Assembly: GCA_030037185.1 (NCBI GenBank) | Contig: JASHRR010001307.1 | Location: forward strand, 1-16,733 | DNA length: 16,733 nt | Source of the DNA: Xanthobacteraceae bacterium | GTDB lineage: Bacteria > Pseudomonadota > Alphaproteobacteria > Rhizobiales > Xanthobacteraceae | Direction of reading: 5' to 3' | Shown here: in pieces, positions 8,404 through 16,576 of the stretch | Layout of the letters: every line of letters starts with the position of its first letter | Numbering within the stretch: position 1 is the stretch's first letter | Notes under the pieces: model-generated | What the model saw: only the letters and a program-made list of their open reading frames with translations | The model's database searches: none | Told to the model about the DNA's origin: nothing | Made by a program: the position numbers and the translations under genes

Positions 8404-8684
8404 TTGCATTACTCACCTTGACCTGTGAGGCGGCTTCCCACGTCCGGCAGACACAATGAGGATCGATAATCCATACGGCAAGGCGGGTCCTGCCCGGCTT
8501 GCCGCCGCTGCTTCTGGGACATCGATAGAGGGCGGTGGCTGCGCAACGAGCCCAGCCGAAAATGCGGTGTCCATGTATGCCTTGACGCTCACGCGAACGA
8601 ACCCACCTGCGCTCAATTTAGTGGACCCAGTGAGTGCGCAGGGATGATACGTTGTGACACCCGGATATCGGGGATGCCGCACAG
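8404..8684. other. Interval with no recognisable gene
   Basis: This stretch lies between the end of the haloacetate-dehalogenase remnant and the stop of the chimeric minus-strand ORF. Open frames cross it on both strands (plus from 8456, minus to 8413), but their translations match no family I know. It may be part of the degraded mobile-DNA region that follows. No inverted terminal repeats or target duplication were found by eye. Confidence 0.4.
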
Positions 8685-9263
8685 TCAGTGATCGGGCATG
8701 GAGCACAGACGCAAGCGCAATGCCTTACAGGTCTGACGCCTGCTTCTTCGGAGGTCTTCAAGCAGCTCGACCACGGCAAGCGCTTGCTCCGGCGTCCAGT
8801 AAGCGGGAATGGCGAAGGGGATTGTCAGAAGCAATCGGGTCGAGGGCGTGCTCACGATTTTGTACTGCAGATATCTCGCTCGTTCTTCCGCATATGGCGC
8901 CGTTGTGTGCTTCGCGACTGTTGAGCCGCGCGTGAAAAGTCGGTCGAACATGGCTGGACCTCCATTAAGCGGTGGACGTCTGCGCCCCTTGCCGACAATC
9001 TGGTCGAATGCGGCGTGCAGCACCGGCGTGCGCTCCGCCTTCAGAAACGGCGGGTCCTTGTAGCCGGAAAGCCGGATCACTGGCTTTGTCCAAGTTGCTG
9101 GGTTGTGGGGATCGCAGCCGGTACCGCGCCACAGGATGGTACGAGCTTGGTCCGCAAGCTCACGCGGAAACGCCCGGTCGATGCGGACGAATCCGTCGCG
9201 AATGAATAGCTGTATCTGATCGTCGCTGAGCGCGCGCATCGAGTCATGTTCATCAGCAAGCAT
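8685..9263 (-). pseudogene. Chimeric ORF: truncated phytanoyl-CoA dioxygenase (PhyH) N-terminus fused to mobile-element-like fragments
   Basis: The likely start is the ATG at 9263, with GAGG six bases upstream; an ATG at 9275 is also in frame. The first 95 or so residues (LSDDQIQLFIRDGFVRID, then GCDPHNPATWTKPVIRL, LHAAFDQIVGKGR) look like the N-terminus of a PhyH-family Fe(II)/2-oxoglutarate dioxygenase. It ends before the iron-binding His-x-Asp, so it cannot be active. From about 8951 the frame changes character: MFDRLFTRGSTVAKH and APYAEERARYL resemble the start of a tyrosine-recombinase/integrase-type transposon protein. A third part near 8805 (YWTPEQALAVVELLEDLR) resembles small proteins I associate with transposon regions. 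The last two attributions rest on memory of similar sequences and are weaker than the PhyH call. The continuous frame is probably accidental joining of remnants. Confidence 0.6.
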
Positions 9264-9275
9264 AAATATCCTCAT

Positions 9276-9635
9276 ATCGCTCTAGGCCGGTCACCTATCG
9301 CCGCGTGATGCAACGTTGGTGCGGCTCATTGGTCCAGGAATGTGAAATGGGACGCTCGGCAACTGCCCACCACGCTCTCGTCTTCCGCCCGCTCGAAGCG
9401 GGCGCCGCTGTTAGCGGCTGAGGAAGAAGACCGAAGCGATATCGGATGCGCGGATCATCATGAAACTTCGGGATAGCACGGATAGGTTTGAAGGATCAAC
9501 GCACGACTTGAGGCCGGCAATAGGTGCAAGACTCAAAGACAAGGGTCCGTTCACTGGCCCACAGGAGATCATTGGCCCACCGAAGACACTCTGATCGCCA
9601 CTCATCGCGGGGCAGGCATCGAGGGTACAGCGGAC
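9276..9635. other. Interval with two tandem hairpins and an unrecognised short frame
   Basis: Two adjacent perfect dyads occur at 9386-9404 (8-bp stem, 3-nt loop) and 9404-9418 (6-bp stem, 3-nt loop). Neither is followed by a T-run on either strand, so a standard terminator is doubtful. A plus-strand frame of 58 codons, open after the TAG at 9412 and ending at TGA 9594, reads RKKTEAISDARIIMKLRDS and onward. It looks protein-like with an ATG at 9460, but has no good ribosome binding site and I do not recognise it. It may be another gene fragment. Confidence 0.35.
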
Positions 9636-9821
9636 ATGGAGGATTTGGCGGCTGCTCGCCCTTGCAACGCTTTCGCGAAGACGGGACTTGCGAACCGATG
9701 CCACGCGGCGGAAGCACTTCGCCATTGGAGGAGTAACTGGAACACCTTGGCAGCTAAGATTCAATCCGAGCGAAAGCCTCTTGACGCGGAGGCGGCTGCC
9801 GGATGGACCTCCCGCCGGGAA

Positions 9822-9887
9822 ATCACCCTGGACACTTCAATACTGAATCGGTACATCACACTGGACACTTCAATACTGGATCGGTAC
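9822..9887 (+). repeat. 33-bp tandem duplication (two copies)
   Basis: Copies at 9822-9854 and 9855-9887 differ at only two of 33 bases. They keep the reading frame and encode ITLDTSILNRY and ITLDTSILDRY. The second copy matches the usual run-in to the C-terminal barrel of the serine-hydrolase fragment, so the first is probably the extra one. Confidence 0.9.
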
Positions 9888-10022
9888 GTTGGGTTCTATC
9901 AACCCTATGCGAACCAAGTCTTTACGAGTACGCGCGACGGGAATCGATTGATCACGCGATTTGCCCGACAAAAAATCCCGGTTCCGTTCTATCCCGAGAG
10001 CGACAGCGAATTCTTCGCGAAG

Positions 10023-10115
10023 ATGGCGCTTCTTGATATCGTTGGCCTCGAGGCGCGTCACGGCCAGCCGCTCGAGGGCGTGTCATTGTCCGTCGGGGCG
10101 GGCGAACTCCTCATT
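10023..10115 (+). other. ABC-ATPase-like segment inserted in the serine-hydrolase fragment
   Basis: In frame with its surroundings, this about 93-nt segment encodes MALLDIVGLEARHG followed by EGVSLSVGAGELLI. This resembles the N-terminal strands of branched-chain amino acid ABC transporter ATPases (typical pattern LLxVxGLxAxYG...L.GVSLxVxxGE). It stops just before where the Walker A motif would be. Removing it leaves a plausible uninterrupted barrel (FFAK joined to HDQINFITD). The boundaries are judged by eye and no target duplication was seen. Confidence 0.45.
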
Positions 10116-10295
10116 CATGACCAGATCAATTTCATCACGGATGCACAAGGGCAGGCAGAATCGTTGATATTGCATCAACGTCACAAAGATATACCGATGA
10201 AGCGGATCGATGCGGCAAGGGCGCACAAGATAGAACAAAGATGGGCGGTGTGGGAGCGTACAGCAAGGGGCATCCCGGTCTTGGGTGGAGAGTAA

Positions 10296-10613
10296 CGGTC
10301 GCCCCCACCACTGCTGCCACTCCTTCCGTCGGCCAATGTCTCTTGCTGTGAAGGTTTCCAGACGCCGGCCGCGTCGGTGGGGGAGTGTTTGTGACGGCCG
10401 GCGTCTGGAAACCTTCACAAAACCAGACATCCAACACATGCGAGCCCGACCTGAAATGCTTGCTTGGAAGTGGGGTAAGAGAGCAATTGCTGATGCAGGA
10501 ATGTTGCCGTCGCAATTGGAGTGAGTTGCCGCTACTACGAGTTTCACGCTGTTGTTCGCAGCTCGGCCTTGCCAGTGCGCTGTCAATGATCTCCCCTTCC
10601 CCTGACATTTTGC
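10296..10613. other. Intergenic stretch between convergent reading frames, no gene
   Basis: About 318 bp separate the serine-hydrolase fragment from the end of the minus-strand sensor kinase. Its one notable feature is the long perfect inverted repeat at 10348-10418. The open frame crossing it from 10385 runs antisense into the kinase gene and has no family resemblance, so I do not count it as a gene. Confidence 0.55.
10348..10418. repeat. Perfect 24-bp inverted repeat with 23-nt loop
   Basis: The arm at 10348-10371 (beginning GTGAAGGTTTCCAGACGCC) is exactly the reverse complement of the arm at 10395-10418. The loop is 10372-10394. The stem is too long and too perfect to be chance. It lies between two convergent frames, where a bidirectional terminator would be useful, but neither arm is followed by a T-run. 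A small palindromic mobile repeat (MITE or REP-like) or the joined ends of a lost insertion are alternatives. Confidence 0.9.
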
Positions 10614-13472
10614 TCATGTTCGCCCGGGCTCCAGCGCGTTCGCTGCCGGGCAGATCAAGCGCCACCCCAGACCTGAGGGAGCGTAATCAAGCTCGACCTC
10701 ACCGCCGACGGTCCGCTTCGCCATCGAATCGACGACCGTGCTGCCGAAGCCCCGCCGTTCTGGCCGTGAGGCAGGCGGACCGTTGCGCTCGGTCCAGCTC
10801 ATCGCGAAGATGTCGTCGTCAACGCGCCAACCCACATCCACACGGCCGGCGTCCACCGACAGTGCGCCGTATTTGCCGGCGTTGGTCGCAAGCTCGTGCA
10901 GAGTCAGACCGATGGCTTGGGCGGCGGTTGCGTTCAGATGCAGCTTCTGGCCATGCACAACGATCCGAGACCCGACAATATCTGCAAAGTGCGCCAGCTG
11001 GGCGCGTACCAGCTCCTCCACATCCACTCCCTTCCACTCGTTTCGGATCAGCAGGTCCTGATTGGCCGCAAGCGCCTGGATGCGCTGGGTGAAGCACTCG
11101 ATAAAGTCTTCAGGCTCACGCCTCTTGGTCTGGCGGGCTATGACCTGCACGAGACTGAGCATGTTCTTGGCGCGATGATCGACCTCACGCATCAGAAGCC
11201 GAATCTGCTCCTCTTGAGCTTTCCGTTCGGTCACATCTTGGGCGACGCAAACAAACACGCGTCGTCCATCCGATTGGGTTCCCATGGCAGAGGTAACGAA
11301 GCTCCAAAGGCGTTCGCGGCCGTCTTTGGTACGGATCGTCTGCTCGTTTGGGTGCGCCTCTGGTCCCGCCGAAATGATCCAGCGGATGCCCTCTAGCATG
11401 TCGCACTGGCGCTCGCCGTAAGCGCGGGCGGTCCAATCCTCAATGGTGGAGAGGTCCTCCCGGGAATAGCCGCTCGCCTCAAGCCAGCTCGCACTGACAG
11501 CAAGCACCTTCTCCCGGTCGTCGAATAACATGATCGGCACCGGCGAGCAGAGAAGTGACGACCGGAAGCGTTCCTCACTCTTGCGCAGTTCCTCCTCGGT
11601 TTGCTTGCGCCAGGTGATGTCCTGGATGATCCCGACGAAATAATCGATAGAGTTATCGCTCTTTCGCACGCAGCTTACCGTCAGCCGGCACGTGACGATC
11701 GAGCCGTCCTTGCGCACATAGCGCTTGTCCATCTCGGCGCTGTTTAGCTCTCCGCTCCGCATTAGCGCGGAATTCACGATATCGACCGCGAAGTCGTCAG
11801 GGTGCGTGACGTCCCGCGCCGACTTGGCGAGAAGTTCCTCGACCGAGTAGCCGAGGATTTGGCAGAACGCCTCATTGACCCTGAGCCATCCGAGATACGG
11901 GTCAACGTGTGCGATGCCCACCGCCGCGTTCTCGAACGTGGCCCGGAACCGCGCCTCGCTCTCGGCGAGAGCGCGCCTGGCCTCGACCTGCTCGGTAATC
12001 ACCTCGACGAATAGCATCGCGCCACCGATCCGGCCGCTGACGGTGCGCCAAGGCTTCATCGACCATCGTACCCAGGAGATGCGGCCGTCCCGGCGTGGGA
12101 AAAAGTCCTCCTCCTCAGCCAGTTCCTCGCCCGCCAGCACACGGACATGAAACTCCCGCCAGCGCGCCGGAATGTCGGGGAAGACCTCATAATGCGAACG
12201 GCCGATGACCTCAGAAGGGTCCCCCAACTCATAATCGCACAGGAGCCGGCGCGAGACCGCCAGATAACGCATCTTGTCATCGAACATGGCGATAGCAACG
12301 GGCGCGTGCTCGACGAACAGTGCTAGCTGGGCCTCGCGCGCAGCAAGCTGCGCCTCCATCTGCTTGCGCTCCGTGATGTCCCGGATGATCTTCGAGCAAC
12401 CGATGTTGCGGCCTTCAGCATCTCGTATGGGCGAAATGGTGATCGACGTGTTGAAGGTTCGTTCATCCTTGGCGACGAGCATCATCTCGTGGCGCTCGAC
12501 TGACTCGCTCCGAGCCATGCGGGAAAGGATCGTGTCCTCCTCCGCCTGCCTGTCGGTCGGAACCAGGCGCCTGATCGACTGTCCAATCATCTCGCTAGCC
12601 GAATAACCGAACATGTGCTCGGCCGCTTTATTCCAACTCGTCACGGTACCATCGAGCGTCTTGCCTACAATGGCATCGGCCGACGATGTCACGATCGCGG
12701 CGAGACGCGCCTGCGCCTCCTCGGCTTCCTTATGTGCGGTAATGTCCTGGACGGTGCCGATGAAGTCCACGACGTGTTGCTCACGCCCCGCACCCTCAAG
12801 ATAGGTAAGCCCCTGAGTCTCCAGCCAGCGAACCTTACCGTCTCCCCGCCGGAGTCGAAACTGCGTCGGGGATTGCTCCGGTTGGGCGGAATCGAGCGCT
12901 CTGTGGTAGGCCGCCCAAACCCCTTCCACATCGTCTGGATGCACCCAATTCATGAACTCTTCGACAGTGGCTCCATCCTCGGGGACGCCAAAAATGTCCT
13001 TGGACCGCGCATCCCAGGAAAAGACCCCGTGGCGGGCATCGTAGCGCCACGACCCTAGCCTCGCTGCGTCGAGGGTGAACTGCAGACGGTCTTTACTCGC
13101 CTGTATGGCTTGCGCCGCCTGCTCCTGCTGGATTGCAAAGCGCATCCGGGTAATGAGGATCACGATGAAAATTGCCAGCAAGACAAATAGCAGGAGGGTC
13201 AGGGGCGGCATCTGGAGGAAAGTAACCGCGGCAGCGCTGAGCACCACGCAAAAAAGACCTGCACCGCGCCCGCCGATCAGCGCTGTGATCATGACCGCGG
13301 GAAAGAATGGAAGGCACTCAGCGCCCATGACATATGGGTCGATGGCGAGCCTCACCACCGTCGCAACCCCAGCAGATGCGAAAGCAAGGCCGTAAGCTTC
13401 GACGGTCCCCGGGCGCAGTGTGGGGACATCGGTGTAAATTGAAGCCAGGCCTTTCGAGATGATCTGGCGCAT
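10614..13472 (-). CDS. Membrane-anchored five-PAS sensor histidine kinase, HWE family
   Basis: A sensor kinase of 952 aa from the ATG at 13472, chosen because GGAGG lies ten bases upstream and the transmembrane block follows. An ATG at 13562 in the same frame would add 30 unlikely residues. Residues about 25-110 hold several hydrophobic segments (FFPAVMITALIGG, then LLLFVLLAIFIVILI), resembling the DUF4118-type membrane unit. Five PAS/PAC units follow at roughly 128-245, 257-370, 380-500, 505-625 and 632-752. Most end in the usual DIT(x)RK-like linker. The kinase core has the H-box MREVDHRAKNMLSLV (phospho-acceptor His766), the N-box LTLHELATNAGKYGAL, the family WTE (SWTERNGPP) and the G-box RRGFGSTVV. 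These are hallmarks of HWE kinases, common in alphaproteobacteria. No response regulator lies nearby, so it is an orphan here. The signal sensed cannot be told; PAS units may bind ligands or cofactors. Confidence 0.93.
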   Translation of the reverse strand: MRQIISKGLASIYTDVPTLRPGTVEAYGLAFASAGVATVVRLAIDPYVMGAECLPFFPAVMITALIGGRGAGLFCVVLSAAAVTFLQMPPLTLLLFVLLAIFIVILITRMRFAIQQEQAAQAIQASKDRLQFTLDAARLGSWRYDARHGVFSWDARSKDIFGVPEDGATVEEFMNWVHPDDVEGVWAAYHRALDSAQPEQSPTQFRLRRGDGKVRWLETQGLTYLEGAGREQHVVDFIGTVQDITAHKEAEEAQARLAAIVTSSADAIVGKTLDGTVTSWNKAAEHMFGYSASEMIGQSIRRLVPTDRQAEEDTILSRMARSESVERHEMMLVAKDERTFNTSITISPIRDAEGRNIGCSKIIRDITERKQMEAQLAAREAQLALFVEHAPVAIAMFDDKMRYLAVSRRLLCDYELGDPSEVIGRSHYEVFPDIPARWREFHVRVLAGEELAEEEDFFPRRDGRISWVRWSMKPWRTVSGRIGGAMLFVEVITEQVEARRALAESEARFRATFENAAVGIAHVDPYLGWLRVNEAFCQILGYSVEELLAKSARDVTHPDDFAVDIVNSALMRSGELNSAEMDKRYVRKDGSIVTCRLTVSCVRKSDNSIDYFVGIIQDITWRKQTEEELRKSEERFRSSLLCSPVPIMLFDDREKVLAVSASWLEASGYSREDLSTIEDWTARAYGERQCDMLEGIRWIISAGPEAHPNEQTIRTKDGRERLWSFVTSAMGTQSDGRRVFVCVAQDVTERKAQEEQIRLLMREVDHRAKNMLSLVQVIARQTKRREPEDFIECFTQRIQALAANQDLLIRNEWKGVDVEELVRAQLAHFADIVGSRIVVHGQKLHLNATAAQAIGLTLHELATNAGKYGALSVDAGRVDVGWRVDDDIFAMSWTERNGPPASRPERRGFGSTVVDSMAKRTVGGEVELDYAPSGLGWRLICPAANALEPGRT

Positions 13473-13562
13473 CGTGATGCGTCCTCCTTCGTTAGGAGTG
13501 CATCTCGCTACTACCTGGAAAACCCTGGCTCTAATACAAGAGGGTCGGCGCGTGAGCCGCAT

Positions 13563-14077
13563 ACCACTCCATCACCCCGCTAACCCTCGAGGTCCATCGG
13601 GCAGATGGGCGTCAAGGTCCGTCGATACCGAGGGGCCGCCATGGGTGCGTGGGGCATCGGCCCGCCAGGTCTCAGGGCCGATCCAGCAGGCCCTCCCAAC
13701 CGATGATGTTCCGGGCGATGGTTAGCACGTGCACGCATGAGGTGAGAGCCATATTCAGTCGGTTGAGTGAATCGCACGACGCTTGCAACCGTCCACTTGG
13801 CCGCATAGCCGCTTTGGGTCATGGGCGGCCGATCAGACTCGGTAACTGGCACGCCCGAAGTTACCTCAACTGCGGATGTGCCAAGACGAGGGTCCGCCAC
13901 TCCGGCTTAGGGCCACTTCCGGACTCCCGCATCGCGGCAAACAGGCCCTTGGATGACGGTTCCTAACCGCCATCTCGTTTAGGCTGAACGCGGTGCTGAT
14001 GACCTCTCTCCATCTCGTCTTCCGAAAAAGGCTTCTGAAACCAAATAGATCGCCGCATTTGGCTGAGAACAGCGCCG
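13563..14077. other. Intergenic region upstream of the sensor kinase, no recognisable gene
   Basis: This 515-bp stretch (the promoter side of the kinase really begins at 13473) holds the kinase promoter and the terminator side of the next minus-strand gene. Frames on both strands (13649 plus, 13580 minus) give low-complexity Arg/Pro-rich translations that look like noncoding GC-rich DNA. No tRNA, repeat or clear promoter could be assigned. Confidence 0.45.
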
Positions 14078-16340
14078 CTAATTCAGCCTCGTCTCAGGGA
14101 GGCCCGCGACGTCCCACGCCTCCAGCCCGCCGCGGTACCATGACACGTTCGGATATCCGAGAGCGACAAGTTCAATCGCAAGATTACGGGCATCCCAGAA
14201 AGCCGCGTCCCACGAGTAAGTTATCACCCGTCGTGTCCGATCGCCGTGCAGCAACCGGTCGACCTGGACTTTGAGTGCTTGACGTTTCGCATCGTCCAGC
14301 ACTCCGTTTCGATACGCAGCTGGAACAAAGTTGGTGCCCGGTATAGTGACGCGCAGGCAGTTGCTACAATTGGTCGACAGCAGGAGTGGCAGCTCGCCGC
14401 TCGCGCTCCTTTCTCCGTCAGCGATCAATGCCCGAAGCTCGGATGTCTTGATCGTCGAGACTCCGGGGGCGCCGATCGGCGTCAGGCCGATCAGGTTAGC
14501 CGACCGCACCCCTTCGGTTATCGGCAATCCGGTATCGGCGTCCTCCGAAACGTGGTCAGGCAGGAGCGCGATAAAAGGCCCGCCGACCTCGCGAGTGTAA
14601 TCCTCGCCGAGAATCCCTACCGCGTGACGTAGATATCGTGCAGTGAGGGTCAATTGTTGCTCCCCCCGTCCGCTTTTCGAACTCCAGGAGTTCTCGCCGT
14701 GCGTCCGCAACTTTGCCGGCATGCGCGTCGGCGATCGCGAGATTCCAAGAGATTTTTGGATTGGAACCGGAGAACGCCTCGTTCGCGGCACGCAGCCAAC
14801 TGATTGCTTCTTCGTATTGCCCGATACGAACGAGCGCCGCGCCAAGCACCGAATAACTTCTGTAGCGCGCCGGCATGTCGCCTTCGAGCCGAATGGCCTC
14901 TTCCAGCATCGGGACCGCTTCTGCCGATCGCCCGAGTTCGATCAGACACACGGCGGCACCGACGTGAAAATGGCCAGACGATGGCATCAGCGCCGTGTAA
15001 GCCGCAAGCGCTTCGTCAACACGCCCTTCGGCGCGCAGAATTTGCGCCTGCAACTCAAGCATCGATTCAGAATCGGCCGCGAGTACGTGCGCCTTGTCGG
15101 CGAGGGTCCGGGCTCGAAGCAACCGCTTGTCGAAGCTCTTGAAGTCGTTGAACTGAAAGATTGGAAGAAGAATTTGATCCGCGAGACTGATCATCACCTC
15201 GGCCGACGTCGGGTCGAGCGCCAATGCACGCTCCAGCGTGGCAATGCTCTCTGCGCTCTTGGCCGGAGTGAGCGGCAGATGATTGTTCAGCGCATTGACT
15301 TTCAGAAGCAGGTCGTCGGCCGTCAGTGTCGCGTCCGGGAGGCTGGAAATCCGGCGTGCCTCAGCATCCATGAAAGCCGTCCGCAACGGAAACAGCAAAC
15401 TTTGCGTGACCTGAAGCCGCAAATCGGCCGGTTCACTGGCGGCCTCCTTGAATTGCCTTGCCCAGATGCTGGTGGCGCTTGCCGCATCGCTCAACTGAAC
15501 ATTGAGCTCAATCCCTTCCTGCGAGCGCCTGATGTTGCCTTCCAGGACATAACGCACGTTGAGTTCGCTGCCGACCGCGGGCAATCGCAGTTTTTGCGCC
15601 GCTATCGCCTGCGCCATCGAGCGCGCAACCACTACCGAGCCGCCAATCTGGGCGAGATCGATCGTGAAGTCGTCGGTCAAGGCGGCGGCGAGTTCCTCGT
15701 CCTTTGACGTGCCGCTCGCATTAGCGAACGGCAGAACGACGATCGACAGCCGCGGTGGCTCGGTGGGCCGGGTGGGCGTATCGGTGCGAAATCCCTGCCA
15801 GCCGTAGGCGATCAGGGCCGCGCAAAAGAATCCGACGACGCCCCCATAGAGGCGCTCATTTCCAGAGCCTCTGCCGCCGATATCGGCCGGCGATGAGGCT
15901 GCCGGCACGGATTGCGGCGATGGCCGGTGAGCCTCGGCCACGAAATCAGCCCCATCCGATATCGGCGCACCAGCGACGGGCTGGCCACGCTCCGTTCCGT
16001 CTTCTTCCACGACCCGCCGGGTGAACCGGTAGCCTCGTCCCGGAACAGTTTGGATGCAGCTCCCACCGTTGCGGCCATCGTCGAGCACGCGGCGAAGCGC
16101 CGATATCTGGACGGCCAGGTTGCTCTCCTCGATCGCCATTTGCGGCCAAACAGCATCAACGATCTCGTTTTTGGAGACGACCTCGCCGTGCCGTTGAAGG
16201 AGGAGATACAGGATTTCCGCACCGCGTGAGCCGAGGGGAATCAGAGTCGATAGGCCGTCGTTGCTGATCCGCAGCAGCTCACGCGTAGGCAGGATGAAGC
16301 GGAATTCGTCGAAAATCACGGATCGCGATGCAAACGGCAT
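14078..16340 (-). pseudogene. Winged-helix / TolB-like / TPR regulator with rhodanese-like C-terminus, split by a frameshift in a six-G run
   Basis: The first part (594 aa from the ATG at 16340) carries, in order: an OmpR/CadC-type winged helix at residues 8-110 (GAEILYLLLQRHGEVVSKNE to VPGRGYRFTRR), a transmembrane helix near 164-182 (GGVVGFFCAALIAYGW), a periplasmic TolB/FlgO-like domain (RLSIVVLPFANAS, VRYVLEGNIRR) and TPR repeats. It runs off frame after EFEKRTGGAT. The minus-strand G6 run (C6 at 14662-14667) marks the break. With one G fewer the frame reads KRTGEQQLTLTARYLRH and continues to a rhodanese-like C-terminus (IPGTNFVPAA, ELVALGYPNVSWYRGGLEAW) ending at 14078, 753 aa in all. 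The rhodanese loop reads VITYSWDAAFW, with no Cys at the active-site position, so a binding or sensing role fits better than sulfur transfer. As sequenced, a membrane regulator lacking this domain would still be made. The cause may be sequencing error, mutation or slippage. Confidence 0.85.
14662..14667 (-). other. Six-base homopolymer at the frame break (C6 on plus, G6 on coding strand)
   Basis: This run lies exactly where reading must shift to join the TPR part with the rhodanese-like part. Five Gs, or eight, would give one continuous frame; six Gs give early termination at 14556. It is the natural site for replication slippage or a homopolymer miscall. Confidence 0.8.
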
Positions 16341-16576
16341 TCGACGCTGCCCCAGTCAGATCTATCCGCGACCGCTAACAATAGCGCGCGACGGACCCCG
16401 AACAAAATACCGCTTGCTGCGGTTAGCCCACCGCATCTTGGCGGTATTCCACCTAGTTTCAAAACTTTTCGCAAGAATTCAGACGATTTCAGACCGGCTT
16501 TATGGCCGCTTTCGCTCTATTCGCGCACACTCGCAGCGAGGGGCGGGCGTTTTGATTTCATCAAGCGGGGGATGCC
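16341..16576. promoter_or_regulatory. Divergent intergenic region between the winged-helix regulator and a secreted-protease gene
   Basis: This 236-bp region must hold promoters for both flanking genes, which point away from each other. Its centre (about 16440-16490) is relatively A/T-rich for this GC-rich window. I could not assign -35/-10 boxes or an operator dyad with confidence. The arrangement suggests that the regulator may control the neighbour, which is inference. Confidence 0.4.

Larger units (their letters stand above)
9636..10295 (+). pseudogene. Truncated C-terminal domain of a serine hydrolase (beta-lactamase/S12 type), with internal insert
   Basis: Residues from about 63 onward resemble the C-terminal DUF3471-like barrel that follows class-C beta-lactamase-type hydrolase domains. 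The matching parts are LDRYVGFYQPYANQVFTSTRDG, the PFYPESDSEFFAK stretch, and INFITDAQGQAESLILHQ ending in KDIPMKRIDAA. The catalytic domain (SxxK, YxN) is absent, and residues 1-60 are not recognised, so only a tail remains. Two oddities break the domain. An 11-residue unit (ITLDTSIL-N/D-RY) is tandemly duplicated. Residues 130-160 (MALLDIVGLEARHG, then EGVSLSVGAGE) interrupt the expected FFAK...DQINF strand pair and look like the first strands of an ABC-transporter ATPase of the LivF type, ending before Walker A. The start at 9636 is arbitrary. No function is expected. Confidence 0.6.

Noticed and set aside
10348..10418. Annotation of the inverted repeat as a rho-independent terminator
   Set aside because: No T-run follows either arm and the stem is unusually long. 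It is reported as a repeat of uncertain role.
10385..11092. Plus-strand open frame of 235 codons starting inside the hairpin
   Set aside because: It runs antisense into the 3' end of the HWE kinase, is rich in Arg, Ser and Cys, and has no recognisable motif.
13649..13966. Plus-strand frame of 105 codons upstream of the sensor kinase
   Set aside because: The translation resembles noncoding GC-rich intergenic DNA, and an equally long frame exists on the other strand.
14662..14667. Programmed ribosomal frameshifting at the G6 run
   Set aside because: The run alone is not enough: no stimulatory structure or conserved heptamer was identified, and miscall or mutation is simpler. It is kept as a possibility for slippage only.
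14643..15707. Long plus-strand open frame (354 codons) antisense to the TPR regulator
   Set aside because: Its translation is Arg/Gln-rich with no family resemblance, and the opposite strand gives clear TolB-like and TPR sequence over the same bases. It is a shadow frame in GC-rich coding DNA.
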